From a bacterium HR20 (lineage in GTDB: Bacteria > Bacteroidota > Ignavibacteria > Kapaibacteriales > NICIL-2): a stretch of DNA of 32,297 nt. Below the pieces are notes generated by a model. The model saw nothing but the letters and a program-made list of their open reading frames with translations, was not told where the DNA came from and did no database searches. This document shows positions 22,320-31,081 of this stretch, piece by piece (position 1 is the first letter of the stretch; each line of letters opens with the position of its first letter). The stretch lies in NCBI GenBank assembly GCA_002898675.1, contig BEHW01000011.1, positions 1 to 32,297 of the forward strand, given 5' to 3'. Position numbers and translations under genes: made by a program.

Positions 22320-23389
22320 ACGATGCCGTCCAACTGCTCGCGCAGCTCATCGCGACCTTCTCGCCGAGCCGAGAGGAAAGCCACGCCGCTGCGATCATCG
22401 AGCGTTTTCTTGCCGAGCGCAACATCCCTTGGCAGCGGAGCGGCAATAACGTCTGGGCATGCTCGGCATCGTTTGACCAGTCGAAGCCGACGATCCTGCT
22501 CAACTCGCACCTCGATACCGTCCGCCCTGTCGCAGGTTGGACGCGCAATCCGCTCTCTCCAACCATCGAGGGTGGCAGACTCTACGGCCTAGGCAGCAAC
22601 GACGCTGGCGCGAGTCTGGTTGCGCTCGCAGTGGTGTTTGCAAAGCTGTGGGCACAGCCACTGCCCTACAACCTGGTCTTTGCTGCAACTGCCGAAGAGG
22701 AAATCAGCGGAACAGGTGGAATCAGCTCGATTCTCGAACAGCTTCCGCGCCTGGATGCAGCGATCGTCGGCGAGCCAACCTCGCTTCGGATGGCAATTGC
22801 AGAGCGCGGCTTGATGGTCCTTCGCTGCGTCGCCGAAGGCGTCGCTGGCCACGCTGCACACGGTACGGGCGTCAATGCCATTGACATTGCACTCGACGAC
22901 ATTGCCTGGCTCCACGCCCAGCCGTTCGAACGCACAAGCGATCTGCTCGGTCGCGTTCGCGCAACGGTCACGATGATCTCGGCAGGCTCGCAGCACAACG
23001 TCATCCCGGATCGGTGCTCGTTCACCGTTGATCTGCGCACCACCGATGCCTACACACACGAGGAGTTGCTCGGGATGCTCGAAGCAAACCTACGCTCACG
23101 CATCGAGCAGGTATCGCTGCGTTTGCGTCCGTCGCGTCTGCCTACTGGGCATGCATTCCTCCGTGTTGCTGAGCATCTGGGTATTCCGTGCTATGCCTCG
23201 CCGACGCTCTCGGATCAGGCGCTGCTGCCAGTGCCGAGCATCAAGATGGGTCCGGGTGAATCGCAGCGTTCGCACACCGCCGATGAGTACATCGAACTCG
23301 CCGAGCTTGCCGATGGCATTGCCCGCTATCGCGCCTTTCTTGCAACGCTCGCAGAATACCTCTCGAACCATTCACTCCTGGAGGAATGA
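22316..23389 (+). CDS. argE: M20 metallo-deacylase (N-acylcitrulline / N-acylornithine deacylase)
   Basis: Zinc-dependent amidohydrolase of the ArgE/DapE family. Next to argF' it most likely removes the acyl group from N-acylcitrulline rather than from acylornithine (inference from the pathway). It is 357 residues. Metal-binding motifs: NSHLDTVRP (His and catalytic Asp), GLGSNDAGASL (bridging Asp), ATAEEEISGTGG (catalytic Glu pair) and VGEPTSLRMA. The C-terminal His ligand is in GPGESQRSHTADEYI. It is linked to argB and argH by ATGA overlaps. Confidence 0.93.
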   Translation: MNDAVQLLAQLIATFSPSREESHAAAIIERFLAERNIPWQRSGNNVWACSASFDQSKPTILLNSHLDTVRPVAGWTRNPLSPTIEGGRLYGLGSNDAGASLVALAVVFAKLWAQPLPYNLVFAATAEEEISGTGGISSILEQLPRLDAAIVGEPTSLRMAIAERGLMVLRCVAEGVAGHAAHGTGVNAIDIALDDIAWLHAQPFERTSDLLGRVRATVTMISAGSQHNVIPDRCSFTVDLRTTDAYTHEELLGMLEANLRSRIEQVSLRLRPSRLPTGHAFLRVAEHLGIPCYASPTLSDQALLPVPSIKMGPGESQRSHTADEYIELAELADGIARYRAFLATLAEYLSNHSLLEE

Positions 23390-24687
23390 TGAAGCTCTGG
23401 CAAAAGAGTACCACGCAACTGGACGCCGCGGTCGAACAATTCACGATCGGCCGTGATCGGGAGCTCGATCTCCACTTGGCTCGGTACGACGTTGTCGCAT
23501 CAATCGCGCACGCACAAATGCTCGGCAAAACGGGCATCATTTCAGCTGATGAATCCACAACGCTCATCGAGGCACTCGAGGAAATCGCACAAGAGATCGA
23601 ATACGGCACCTTTCGCATCGAGGATGGCGTCGAGGACATCCACTCGCAACTGGAGCTTCTGCTCGTGCGACGGCTCGGCCCGATCGGGGAAAAAATCCAC
23701 ACCGCACGTTCGCGCAACGACCAAGTGCTCACCGCGATAGCGCTCTACGCGCGCGATCGCCTAGAGCGAACAGCAGCGAGTATCCAAACGCTCGTGGGCA
23801 CTATGCTTGCATGGGCAGCGCGCCATCGCGAAATCCTCATGCCAGGCCTGACACACATGCAAGCAGCAATGCCGACGACGTTCGCGCTCTGGATGAGCTC
23901 GTTTGCGGAATCACTCTTGGACGACGAAGCATTTGCCAAAGCTGCGGGCGAGATTGCAGCGAAAAATCCGCTCGGCACCGCCGCTGGCTATGGGAGCAGT
24001 TTCCCGATCGATCGCCGCATGACGACTGCGCTGCTCGGCTTTCGCTCGATGGTTGCCAGCCCGGCAGCAGCGCAACTTCTCCGCGGGAAAATCGAGCGTG
24101 CTTGTGCAACGGCACTGGCAGCGTATTCGGCTACGCTCGGACGTTTCGCAATGGACGTGGTGCTGTTCCTTTCGCCGGGCTATCAATTTCTCCGGCTACC
24201 GTCTGCACTAACGACAGGATCGAGCATCATGCCGCACAAACAAAATCCGGACGTCTTCGAACTGCTCCGTGCGCGGTTCAATCGTGTGCAGGCAGTTCCG
24301 ACCACTATCGGCATGGTGACAATCAATCTGCCCTCGGGCTACCATCGGGACTATCAGGTGCTCAAGGAACTGCTGCTTCCGGCGTGGGATGAGTTCGATG
24401 AATGCGTCGCTGTCCTTACTCATGTGTTGCCTCACCTGGAACCCACCGAGGGGATAGTCGAGCGAGCAGAGTATCGGGGAATCTGGAGCGTCGAGCGCGT
24501 CCACGAACGGATGCGATCCCATGGAGAAACCTTCCGCGCGGCATACCGCGCAGTCGCAGAATCTGCCGAGAACATCCCGGCACCCCAGCAGTGCCCGGCA
24601 TATCTGCGGAAGATGGAGCAGGAAGCACTCGAGGCGCTCGGCACGGCTCTTGAGCACGCGCGGACTGAGCGTGCAGAGTCGGTGTAG
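23389..24687 (+). CDS. argH: Argininosuccinate lyase
   Basis: Splits argininosuccinate into arginine and fumarate, the last step of the pathway. It is 432 residues from the second ATG (23389), chosen because GGAGG (23380-23384) is 4 nt upstream and MKLWQKST matches the family start (MKLWGGRF); ATG 23386 is immediately adjacent. Family signatures: HTARSRNDQV (about residues 103-112), the fumarase-superfamily loop TGSSIMPHKQNPDVFELLR, and GYHRDYQVLKE. It is the last arginine gene here; argD and carAB are not in the window. Confidence 0.97.
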   Translation: MKLWQKSTTQLDAAVEQFTIGRDRELDLHLARYDVVASIAHAQMLGKTGIISADESTTLIEALEEIAQEIEYGTFRIEDGVEDIHSQLELLLVRRLGPIGEKIHTARSRNDQVLTAIALYARDRLERTAASIQTLVGTMLAWAARHREILMPGLTHMQAAMPTTFALWMSSFAESLLDDEAFAKAAGEIAAKNPLGTAAGYGSSFPIDRRMTTALLGFRSMVASPAAAQLLRGKIERACATALAAYSATLGRFAMDVVLFLSPGYQFLRLPSALTTGSSIMPHKQNPDVFELLRARFNRVQAVPTTIGMVTINLPSGYHRDYQVLKELLLPAWDEFDECVAVLTHVLPHLEPTEGIVERAEYRGIWSVERVHERMRSHGETFRAAYRAVAESAENIPAPQQCPAYLRKMEQEALEALGTALEHARTERAESV

Positions 24688-24770
24688 CGGTTGGTCGTTG
24701 TGCTCAATGCGTCATTTGCTCGAGGCACTTGTTCGTCCTATAGCGCAGTGGGAACTTGTGGATGCATGCA

Positions 24771-25976
24771 ATGGCACTATCCGAGCGAATCACAATTTTC
24801 GGACGCGATATCATTGACCGTGCTGCGATCGAGCAGCTCGAGCGCTGCGTCGGCGAGGACGACATTGGCGTCCTCAATGCCGACGCACATCACGGGTACC
24901 GCCATCCGATTGGCGGAGCAGTCGCCTACCGCGATAAAATTTCGCTCTCCGGTGTTGGGTTCGACATCGCCTGTGGCAACAAGGCAGTACGCACCAATAT
25001 TCGCGCCGCCGATGTGGACATTGCCCGCGTGATGGACGAGATCGTCCGTCGCATCTCGTTTGGTGTTGGGCGCAAAAGCAAAGAGCCGGTTGATCACCCA
25101 GTGCTCGAGCGCATCGCCCACGCTGAGTTCAAGCCCCAGCGGAAGCTCTACACCTTAGCTGCAGAACAGCTCGGCACCGTCGGTGGTGGCAACCACTACG
25201 TGGACCTTTACCGCGACGACGACGGCTGGCTCTGGGTGGCGGTGCATTTCGGCTCGCGCGGTTTCGGGCATCGCACGACGATGGGCTTTATTGCGCTCTC
25301 GCAGGGGCGATCGTTCGACGACCACGTCCCGGAAGGCTCGATGGATGCACCGCCGATCTTTTTCGATGCTCGCTCTGAACTCGGACAGGACTACCTTGCT
25401 GCAATCGAGCTTGCCGGCGAGTACGCTTACGCTGGGCGCGATATTGTCGTGGAGAAGGTGCTCGAGATCCTCGGCGCGCGTGCGACGTACACGGTGCACA
25501 ATCACCACAACTTTCTCTGGCGCGAGGAGCACTTCGGGCAGCAGTGGTGGGTAGTGCGGAAAGGCTGCACACCGGCTTTTCCCGGACAAGCGTCATTCAT
25601 CGGTTCGACGATGGGAGATATCGCGGTCATCGTCGAGGGCATTGACAGCGAGCTGGCACGCCGCGCACTCTATACGACTGTGCACGGGGCAGGACGCACG
25701 ATGAGTCGAACACAAGCAGCGGGAAAACGTCGTTGGCGTCGCGGTCGGTGGGTGCAGGTATCGCCGGGGTTGGTCAACTTCGAGCAGGTCAAAGCGCAGC
25801 TTCGGTCGCGTGGCATCGAGCTTCGCGGTGGCGGTGCCGACGAAGCGCCCCAGTGCTATAAACCGCTCCGTGAGGTGCTTGCTCGCCACGAAGGAACGAT
25901 CCGTATTCTCTGGACACTCTACCCCCTGGGCGTCGCAATGGCCGGGGAGCAAGACTTCGATCCCTACAAGGATTAG
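24771..25976 (+). CDS. rtcB: RtcB-family RNA ligase
   Basis: GTP- and Mn-dependent ligase joining 3'-phosphate or 2',3'-cyclic phosphate RNA ends to 5'-OH ends, used in RNA repair. It is 401 residues from ATG 24771, with in-frame ATGs also at 24756 and 24768. Metal-site residues: GVGFDIACGNK (Cys68), QLGTVGGGNHYVD, HFGSRGFGH and VHNHHNF; the His that becomes guanylylated is in TVHGAGRTMSRTQA near residue 310. No archease or RtcA gene is nearby. The stop codon overlaps that of the convergent rfbA by 3-4 nt, leaving no room for a terminator between them. It may be read from the arginine operon, 83 nt upstream. Confidence 0.93.
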   Translation: MALSERITIFGRDIIDRAAIEQLERCVGEDDIGVLNADAHHGYRHPIGGAVAYRDKISLSGVGFDIACGNKAVRTNIRAADVDIARVMDEIVRRISFGVGRKSKEPVDHPVLERIAHAEFKPQRKLYTLAAEQLGTVGGGNHYVDLYRDDDGWLWVAVHFGSRGFGHRTTMGFIALSQGRSFDDHVPEGSMDAPPIFFDARSELGQDYLAAIELAGEYAYAGRDIVVEKVLEILGARATYTVHNHHNFLWREEHFGQQWWVVRKGCTPAFPGQASFIGSTMGDIAVIVEGIDSELARRALYTTVHGAGRTMSRTQAAGKRRWRRGRWVQVSPGLVNFEQVKAQLRSRGIELRGGGADEAPQCYKPLREVLARHEGTIRILWTLYPLGVAMAGEQDFDPYKD

Positions 25977-26854
25977 CCCACGGGGATCGCCGCTTCCTCT
26001 GCAATGCGGAGGCAATAGTCGCGGTATGAGCACTTCGGCAACTGCTGGATATGCCGGAGCAATTGCTCACGAGTGATAAAACCTTCGTAGAGTGCGATTT
26101 CCTCCAAGCACGCAATCTTCAAGCCTTGGCGTTTCTCGATGGCGTGGATAAACTGGCTTGCTTCGAGCAACGCTTCGGGTGTCCCGGTATCGAGCCACGC
26201 AACGCCACGCCCGATCAACTCTGCCCGCAGGCGTCCGCGCTCCAAGTAGAGCCGCTGCAAATCGGTAATCTCCAGTTCACCCCGCGGGCTCGGGCGGAGC
26301 ATTCCCGCAAGCTCGACAACATCCGGCGTGAACACATACAGCCCAGGAATCGCATAGGAGGAGCGCGGCTGGCGAGGTTTTTCTTCGATGCTCAGCACTC
26401 GCCCATCGGGAGCGAACTCGACGACGCCGTACCGCTCGGGATCCTGGACGCGATAGGCGAAAATCGTTGCGCCGTCGTTTGTCGCAAGGGCGTGGCGGAG
26501 GAAATCGAGCTTGCCGTAGAAGAGGTTATCTCCCAAAATCAAGCACACTTGCTCGCTCCCGATAAAGTCCGCACCGATGGTGAATGCTTCGGCGATCCCG
26601 CGTGGCTGCGGCTGGACAGCGTAGCGGAGGTCAATACCCCACTGGCCGCCATCGCCCAGGAGGCGTTCGAGCGCTGGTGTATCGTGCGGCGTCGAAATGA
26701 TGAGGATCTGGCGAATTCCAGCCAGCATGAGTGTCGCCAGCGGATAGTAAATCATCGGCTTGTCATAGACCGGCTGCAACTGCTTACTCTGGACAGCGGT
26801 CATGGGGTAGAGCCGCGTGCCACTGCCGCCAGCAAGCACGATTCCTTTGGTCAT
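25973..26854 (-). CDS. rfbA: Glucose-1-phosphate thymidylyltransferase
   Basis: Makes dTDP-glucose from dTTP and glucose 1-phosphate, the first step towards dTDP-rhamnose and related surface sugars. It is 293 residues, full length. Motifs: KGIVLAGGSGTRLYPMT (nucleotide-binding, residues 3-19), SKQLQPVYDKPMIYYPL, ILGDNLFYG (metal-binding Asp), VVEFAPDGRVLSIEEKPRQPRS, and AWLDTGTPEALLEASQF. The rmlB, rmlC and rmlD partners are not in the window. Its ATG overlaps the stop of the unknown 150-residue gene upstream, so it is the last gene of a three-gene minus-strand operon. Confidence 0.96.
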   Translation of the reverse strand: MTKGIVLAGGSGTRLYPMTAVQSKQLQPVYDKPMIYYPLATLMLAGIRQILIISTPHDTPALERLLGDGGQWGIDLRYAVQPQPRGIAEAFTIGADFIGSEQVCLILGDNLFYGKLDFLRHALATNDGATIFAYRVQDPERYGVVEFAPDGRVLSIEEKPRQPRSSYAIPGLYVFTPDVVELAGMLRPSPRGELEITDLQRLYLERGRLRAELIGRGVAWLDTGTPEALLEASQFIHAIEKRQGLKIACLEEIALYEGFITREQLLRHIQQLPKCSYRDYCLRIAEEAAIPVG

Positions 26855-27303
26855 TGCTCCTGTGGAGATGGTGAAGATGATCCGCCCCAGCGTTGGTCGT
26901 TCTGGAGCTGCTTGAGGTATGCAAAGTCGTGGGCGAAGTCAACGACGTTTCGGAGCGCACCCGTGGTCAGCTCCATGTACACTGCTTGAAATCGCTCCAG
27001 GAGCGGTTCCTCGTCGGTTGCGTCGAGCGCAGTCGCAATGCCAAGCCGGAACTCGTTGACTTGCACGGTGAACTCATCCTCGAGTTGGCGATAGCCTTCG
27101 TCGCCACGCCGCATGCGACGGAGTGCGCGGTACACCCGCCAGAGCGCAGCGCCACTGGTGATGATCCGCTGTGCCAGCGCAGCGTCTGCTTGGAGTGCGC
27201 ACAGCTCAAGCACTATTGCGAGATCGTCCGGCTTGCGGAGATTGTTGCCACTGTACTCTTGCAGGTACGCAACCACTGCCAATGTGTCGTCGGAAATCTC
27301 CAT
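26851..27303 (-). CDS. Conserved-looking hypothetical protein, helical
   Basis: 150 residues, not recognised. The sequence is mostly predicted helix (DDTLAVVAYLQEYSG, LAIVLELCALQADAALAQRIITSG, LLERFQAVYMELTTGALRNVVDFAHDFAYLKQL) and ends in a Ser/Pro-rich tail. It has no signal peptide or membrane span, so it should be cytoplasmic. ATG 27303 is used because the DUF486 gene stops 3 nt upstream; the frame is open earlier but would overlap that gene. It sits between a DUF486 membrane protein and rfbA, with a 4-nt overlap to the latter, and no function can be proposed. Confidence 0.8.
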   Translation of the reverse strand: MEISDDTLAVVAYLQEYSGNNLRKPDDLAIVLELCALQADAALAQRIITSGAALWRVYRALRRMRRGDEGYRQLEDEFTVQVNEFRLGIATALDATDEEPLLERFQAVYMELTTGALRNVVDFAHDFAYLKQLQNDQRWGGSSSPSPQEQ

Positions 27304-27305
27304 CG

Positions 27306-27680
27306 TTACGAGCGGAAGAAAAAGTACACTGCCGCAAGGAGCAAAAGAAATCCAACCGCATGGTTCCATGCCAGATGCTGGCTTTTGAAGACCGCGACAG
27401 CAATGATCGTGAACACCACAAGGTTGATCGCCTCCTGGATGATCTTGAGCTGGAAAAGAGTAAATGGCCCGCCCGTGCCGACGAAACCAATGCGATTGGC
27501 TGGAATCATGAACAGGTATTCAAACAGCGCCAGCAACCAACTTGTGACGATGATGCCCGCCAGTCCAAATCGCTCGATGCCAAGCTGTCCACTATAGCGG
27601 AGGTGTCCATACCATGCGAACGTCATGAACGTATTCGAAAGCACCAAAAGGAGTATCGCTGCCAGTCCACGCGTGAACAT
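27306..27680 (-). CDS. DUF486 family small membrane protein
   Basis: 124 residues with four predicted transmembrane helices. It resembles the DUF486 (COG3169) family, small-transporter-like proteins of unknown function: LLLVLSNTFMTFAWYGHLRY, LLALFEYLFMIPANRIG and LKIIQEAINLVVFTIIAV match the family pattern. ATG 27680 gives the normal family length; the frame is open upstream for 51 codons but overlaps the promoter. It is the first gene of the operon with the unknown protein and rfbA. Confidence 0.88.
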   Translation of the reverse strand: MFTRGLAAILLLVLSNTFMTFAWYGHLRYSGQLGIERFGLAGIIVTSWLLALFEYLFMIPANRIGFVGTGGPFTLFQLKIIQEAINLVVFTIIAVAVFKSQHLAWNHAVGFLLLLAAVYFFFRS

Positions 27681-27707
27681 TACCGGTTGCAATGAATAGT
27701 GCTGCGG

Positions 27708-27735
27708 CAAAAATATCGTTTGCGTGTCCGCGCAA
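27708..27735 (-). promoter_or_regulatory. Bacteroidota-type promoter of the DUF486-rfbA operon
   Basis: On the minus strand TTG (27735-27733), a 17-nt spacer and TATTTTTG (27715-27708), a perfect -7 consensus, 28 nt before the ATG at 27680. Confidence 0.55.
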
Positions 27736-27823
27736 CGACGTGGTTCCTCCGTTGCTCGAACTGCTGCGCTTTGCGGGTTGCCTGTTATTTTCGCGCTCCA
27801 CATTGTCCCATTGGGCACCGGCA

Positions 27824-29179
27824 ATGGAATCACGGTACAAGACGTACATCTACGTCGAGCAGCTTGGCAACTACATCGGCAAGGAAGTTACGCTCCGAGG
27901 CTGGGTGTACGACCGCACCGAAAAGGGTAAGCTCCAATTCATCAAGCTTCGCGACGGAACGGGGATCGTGCAGTGCGTCCTCTTCAAGCCGAACGTCGCT
28001 GAGGAAGTTTTCGAGCGTGCAAAAACGCTCGTCCAAGAGGCATCGTTCGGCATCCGCGGTACTGTCCGCGAGGATGCGCGCGCCCCCGGCGGCGTCGAGG
28101 TAGATATTGCGGACGTGTGGATCTACCACATCCCACCGGAGCAATACCCCATCACGCCGAAAGAGCATGGCATCGAGTTCTTGATGGAGCACCGGCACCT
28201 GTGGCTCCGATCGCAACGGCAGTGGGCGATTCTGCGAGTCCGCGCAGCAGTGGTACGGGCCATCCGCGAATTTTTCGATGCACACGGCTTTGTGCTCGCC
28301 GATTCCCCCATCCTGACACCGAACGCCTGCGAAGGCACCAGTACGCTCTTCGAAACCGAGTACTTCGACCTTGGGAAGGCGTACCTGTCGCAATCGGGCC
28401 AGCTCTACGCCGAAGCCAGTGCCATGGCGCTCGGACGTGTCTATACGTTCGGCCCGACGTTCCGCGCCGAGCGCTCGAAGACACGCCGCCACTTGACCGA
28501 GTTCTGGATGGTCGAACCGGAGATGGCGTTCTTCGATCTGGACGATACGATGGATCTGGCTGAGGACCTTGTCGAACACATTGTGCAGACCGTGCTCCGG
28601 CGGTGTCAGCGGGAACTTGCAGTCTTAGGGCGCGACACGAGCAAACTCGAGAAGGTGCGCCGCCCGTTCTACCGGCTCAGCTACACCGAAGCGGTCGAGT
28701 ACTTGCAGAAACGCGGTGTCAAACTCATCAAGAAAAATCCCGACGGGAGCGAGTCGCAGTACGATTTCCCGTGGGGCGAAGACTTCGGCGCACCGCAGGA
28801 AGAAGCGATCATGGAGCAGTTCGATAAGCCCTGCATCATTCATCGCTATCCAGCCGAAGTCAAAGCGTTCTACATGAAGCGGGATCCCAGCGATCCGCGG
28901 GTGGTCTTAGCAATGGACATGCTCGCGCCGGAAGGAGGCGGCGAAATCATCGGCGGTTCCCAGCGCGAGGACGACTACGACCGGCTGCTCGAACGCATTC
29001 GCGCAGAGCATCTCCCGCTTGAAGCATTCCAATGGTATCTCGATCTGCGCAAGTACGGCAGCGTACCCCATAGTGGCTTTGGGCTGGGACTCGAACGCAC
29101 CGTCAAATGGATCACCGGCGCTGAGCACATCCGCGAGGTGATCCCCTTCCCGCGGATGATTTACCGAATCGTACCATAA
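27824..29179 (+). CDS. asnS: Asparagine--tRNA ligase
   Basis: Class IIb aminoacyl-tRNA synthetase charging tRNA-Asn. It is 451 residues from ATG 27824; the frame is open 44 codons further upstream but conservation begins at YIGKEVTLRGWV. An N-terminal OB-fold anticodon-binding domain (about 15-110, with LQFIKLRDGTGIVQCV) precedes the catalytic core: motif 2 FGPTFRAERSKTRRHLTEFWMVEPEMAFF and motif 3 GFGLGLERTVKWITG. The VEPE and GPTFRAE patterns favour AsnRS over AspRS, but a nondiscriminating archaeal-type AspRS is not fully excluded. It is divergent from the DUF486 operon and convergent with hsp20. Confidence 0.93.
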   Translation: MESRYKTYIYVEQLGNYIGKEVTLRGWVYDRTEKGKLQFIKLRDGTGIVQCVLFKPNVAEEVFERAKTLVQEASFGIRGTVREDARAPGGVEVDIADVWIYHIPPEQYPITPKEHGIEFLMEHRHLWLRSQRQWAILRVRAAVVRAIREFFDAHGFVLADSPILTPNACEGTSTLFETEYFDLGKAYLSQSGQLYAEASAMALGRVYTFGPTFRAERSKTRRHLTEFWMVEPEMAFFDLDDTMDLAEDLVEHIVQTVLRRCQRELAVLGRDTSKLEKVRRPFYRLSYTEAVEYLQKRGVKLIKKNPDGSESQYDFPWGEDFGAPQEEAIMEQFDKPCIIHRYPAEVKAFYMKRDPSDPRVVLAMDMLAPEGGGEIIGGSQREDDYDRLLERIRAEHLPLEAFQWYLDLRKYGSVPHSGFGLGLERTVKWITGAEHIREVIPFPRMIYRIVP

Positions 29180-29211
29180 AAAAACCGGGCGCTCTCGCCA
29201 GAGAGCGCCCG
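29177..29211 (-). terminator. Terminator between asnS and hsp20 (strong on minus strand)
   Basis: CGGGCGCTCTC (29186-29196) pairs with GAGAGCGCCCG (29201-29211): 11 perfect bp with a 4-nt loop. On the minus strand it is followed by ggTTTTTTTat, an ideal U-tract, so it terminates hsp20. On the plus strand the tail (tgttgt) is weaker, but the same hairpin may also end asnS. Confidence 0.85.
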
Positions 29212-29245
29212 TGTTGTCCCGGAGTCCCCGGTGCCGCCTCGCAGG

Positions 29246-29692
29246 TTACGAGATCGGCACTTCGGTCACCTTCGCTTGTGCTGGTTGTTGCTTCGGCAGC
29301 ACAAGGTGAAGGACGCCGTTTTCGTACCGAGCGCTGATCCCATCGCGCTTGACGTTCTCCGGCAGCGTGAACGACCGCGTGAACATCCCATAGCGGCGTT
29401 CGATTCGGTAGAAGTTCTTGTCTTCGGTCTTTTCTTCATGCTTTTTCTCGCCGCTGATGGTCAGCACCCCGTCATCGCTGATGTTGACCTTGATTTGCTC
29501 TTTCGGGATGCCCGGAAGCTCGGCGGAGATGTAGAAGTTCTCCTTGTCTTCCGAAATGTCCACGCGCGGGACCAGCGTCACGCTGCTATCGCCATTGGAC
29601 GCCAAGCTGCGATCGAGCTCGCTCATCCATTCGTTCATCCGGCGTACCAGGCTGTCGAAGCCTTCGAAGGGATTGAACTTGACCAGTGTCAT
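29246..29692 (-). CDS. Small heat-shock protein (Hsp20 / alpha-crystallin)
   Basis: ATP-independent holdase chaperone of 148 residues that binds unfolding proteins as large oligomers in the cytoplasm. ATG 29692 has GGAGG just upstream (reads aggaggttgca). An N-terminal arm (MTLVKFNPFEGFDSLVRRMNEW) is followed by the alpha-crystallin domain (about 40-140: VPRVDISEDKENFYISAELPGIPKEQIKV, GVLTISGEKK, RSFTLPENVKRDGISARYENGVLHLVLPK) and a C-terminal VPIS tail resembling the IxI anchor. No CIRCE operator was found upstream, so heat control, if any, is by another route. Confidence 0.95.
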   Translation of the reverse strand: MTLVKFNPFEGFDSLVRRMNEWMSELDRSLASNGDSSVTLVPRVDISEDKENFYISAELPGIPKEQIKVNISDDGVLTISGEKKHEEKTEDKNFYRIERRYGMFTRSFTLPENVKRDGISARYENGVLHLVLPKQQPAQAKVTEVPIS

Positions 29693-29833
29693 TGCAACCT
29701 CCTGTAAATTGGTGAAACATACATCGAACGATTCGCTCTCTGAGCAAAGGAAAACTGTGCCAAGCCAGCATTGATGCCGTTTCCAGGACGAAGATGCAGA
29801 TTGCTGTGCCATCGCCTGGCAGAGAAGATGCAT

Positions 29834-29863
29834 ACTGTGTCAGCCGAACATCTGCAGTACTTT
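29834..29863 (+). promoter_or_regulatory. Candidate promoter of alr
   Basis: TACTTTTG (29856-29863) is a full -7 match, 32 nt before the ATG at 29896. At -33 there is only TGTG (29834-29837, 18-nt spacer). The string TACTTTTGCA is identical to that in the lolA-mnmH promoter. Confidence 0.42.
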
Positions 29864-29895
29864 TGCATCGCAGCACTGTTTTTCCCATACGCCGC

Positions 29896-30993
29896 ATGCG
29901 TCCAACCCGAATCGAGATTTCCCGACGCGCACTCGAGCAAAACATCGCCTACTTCCGCAGCATTGCACCAGGCAAGGAGATCATCGCGGTCGTCAAAGCC
30001 AATGCCTACGGGCATGGAATGGAGTTGGTAGCTACTGCGATCGAGCCATTGGTAGATGCCTTCGGTGTTGCATTTGCTGAAGAGGGCGCTGCACTCCGCA
30101 GTATCGGAATCACAAAGCCGATCATCGTCTTGATGACACCGACAATTGGCGACGCCGAGGAAATCGTCGAGCATGACCTGGACGCCGTGGCATGCTCGCT
30201 CGACGTAGTACAACGGCTCAACACCGTCGCCCAGCGCTTTGGGCGTCGCGTGCGGTGCCACCTCTACGTGGATACCGGCATGCATCGCGATGGCATCGCT
30301 CCGGAGGAAGTCCCCGCGTTCGTCGAAGCCTGCGCACAACTTGAGCAAATCGAGCTGGTTGGACTCTGCACGCACTTTGCCCGCAGCGACGAACGCGATT
30401 GCCAGATGACCACTCGCCAGAACCAACGTTTTGCCGTGGTACTCGATCAACTCTTGCAGAACGGTTACCGCTTCCGCTGGATCCACGCAGCCAACACTGG
30501 CGCAGCGCTCCAGCATCCGGGAACGCATTACTCTGCGCTGCGAATCGGCATTGGGCTCTACGGCATCGCACCAGGCCAGACGAGTGCTCCCCCGCTGCGA
30601 CCCGCACTACGACTCGTTACGAATGTGACCGCGCTCCGTTCGGTCCGCGCTGGTGAAACCGTCAGCTACGGCACTCATTACGTTGCTCAGCGAGATACAA
30701 CGGTCGCTACAATCCCTATCGGCTATGGCGATGGATTTGTGCGCATGCTCACCGGAATCGCAGAATGTCTCATCGGTGGAAAGCGCTACCCGATCGTGGG
30801 TGCAATCTGCATGGACGAGTGTATGGTGGATGTCGGCAGCGACCCCATTGCGCTTGGCGACGAAGTCGTCCTCATCGGTCAGCAGGGGAACCAGTGCATC
30901 ACCGCTCGTGAAATTGCCGATCGCTTAGGAACAATCCCCTACGAGGTTACCACACTGCTTGGTAATCGCCTCGAACGGATTCTCGTACCTTGA
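29896..30993 (+). CDS. alr: Alanine racemase
   Basis: PLP-dependent racemase providing D-alanine for peptidoglycan. It is 365 residues from ATG 29896 (MRPTRIEISRRALEQNI), the usual family start. The PLP lysine is Lys34 in VVKANAYGHG; HLYVDTGMHRDGI and the second catalytic base region TVSYGTHYVAQ near residue 257 are conserved, followed by TIPIGYGDGF and ICMDECMVDV. It is a single gene, divergent from hsp20, and no terminator hairpin was recognised after it. Confidence 0.96.
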   Translation: MRPTRIEISRRALEQNIAYFRSIAPGKEIIAVVKANAYGHGMELVATAIEPLVDAFGVAFAEEGAALRSIGITKPIIVLMTPTIGDAEEIVEHDLDAVACSLDVVQRLNTVAQRFGRRVRCHLYVDTGMHRDGIAPEEVPAFVEACAQLEQIELVGLCTHFARSDERDCQMTTRQNQRFAVVLDQLLQNGYRFRWIHAANTGAALQHPGTHYSALRIGIGLYGIAPGQTSAPPLRPALRLVTNVTALRSVRAGETVSYGTHYVAQRDTTVATIPIGYGDGFVRMLTGIAECLIGGKRYPIVGAICMDECMVDVGSDPIALGDEVVLIGQQGNQCITAREIADRLGTIPYEVTTLLGNRLERILVP

Positions 30994-31031
30994 CCTGCAC
31001 CCTCCCAAAACCGATCTTACAGTGCCGCACG

Positions 31032-31039
31032 TATGTTTG
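31032..31039 (+). promoter_or_regulatory. Candidate -7 box of the lipoprotein gene
   Basis: TATGTTTG matches TAnnTTTG exactly, 43 nt before the ATG at 31082. No -33 TTG is seen at the expected spacing. Confidence 0.3.
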
Positions 31040-31081
31040 CGTTGAACACTTTCTATGTTCCACATTTTCTCGGAGGAAGCA

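Noticed and set aside
24688..24770. tRNA or small RNA between argH and rtcB
   Set aside because: No cloverleaf or terminator could be drawn; the interval is short and probably transcribed through.
29693..29895. Heat-shock operator (CIRCE) upstream of hsp20
   Set aside because: No TTAGCACTC-N9-GAGTGCTAA-like repeat is present; only a short GCTC/GAGC palindrome near 29736.
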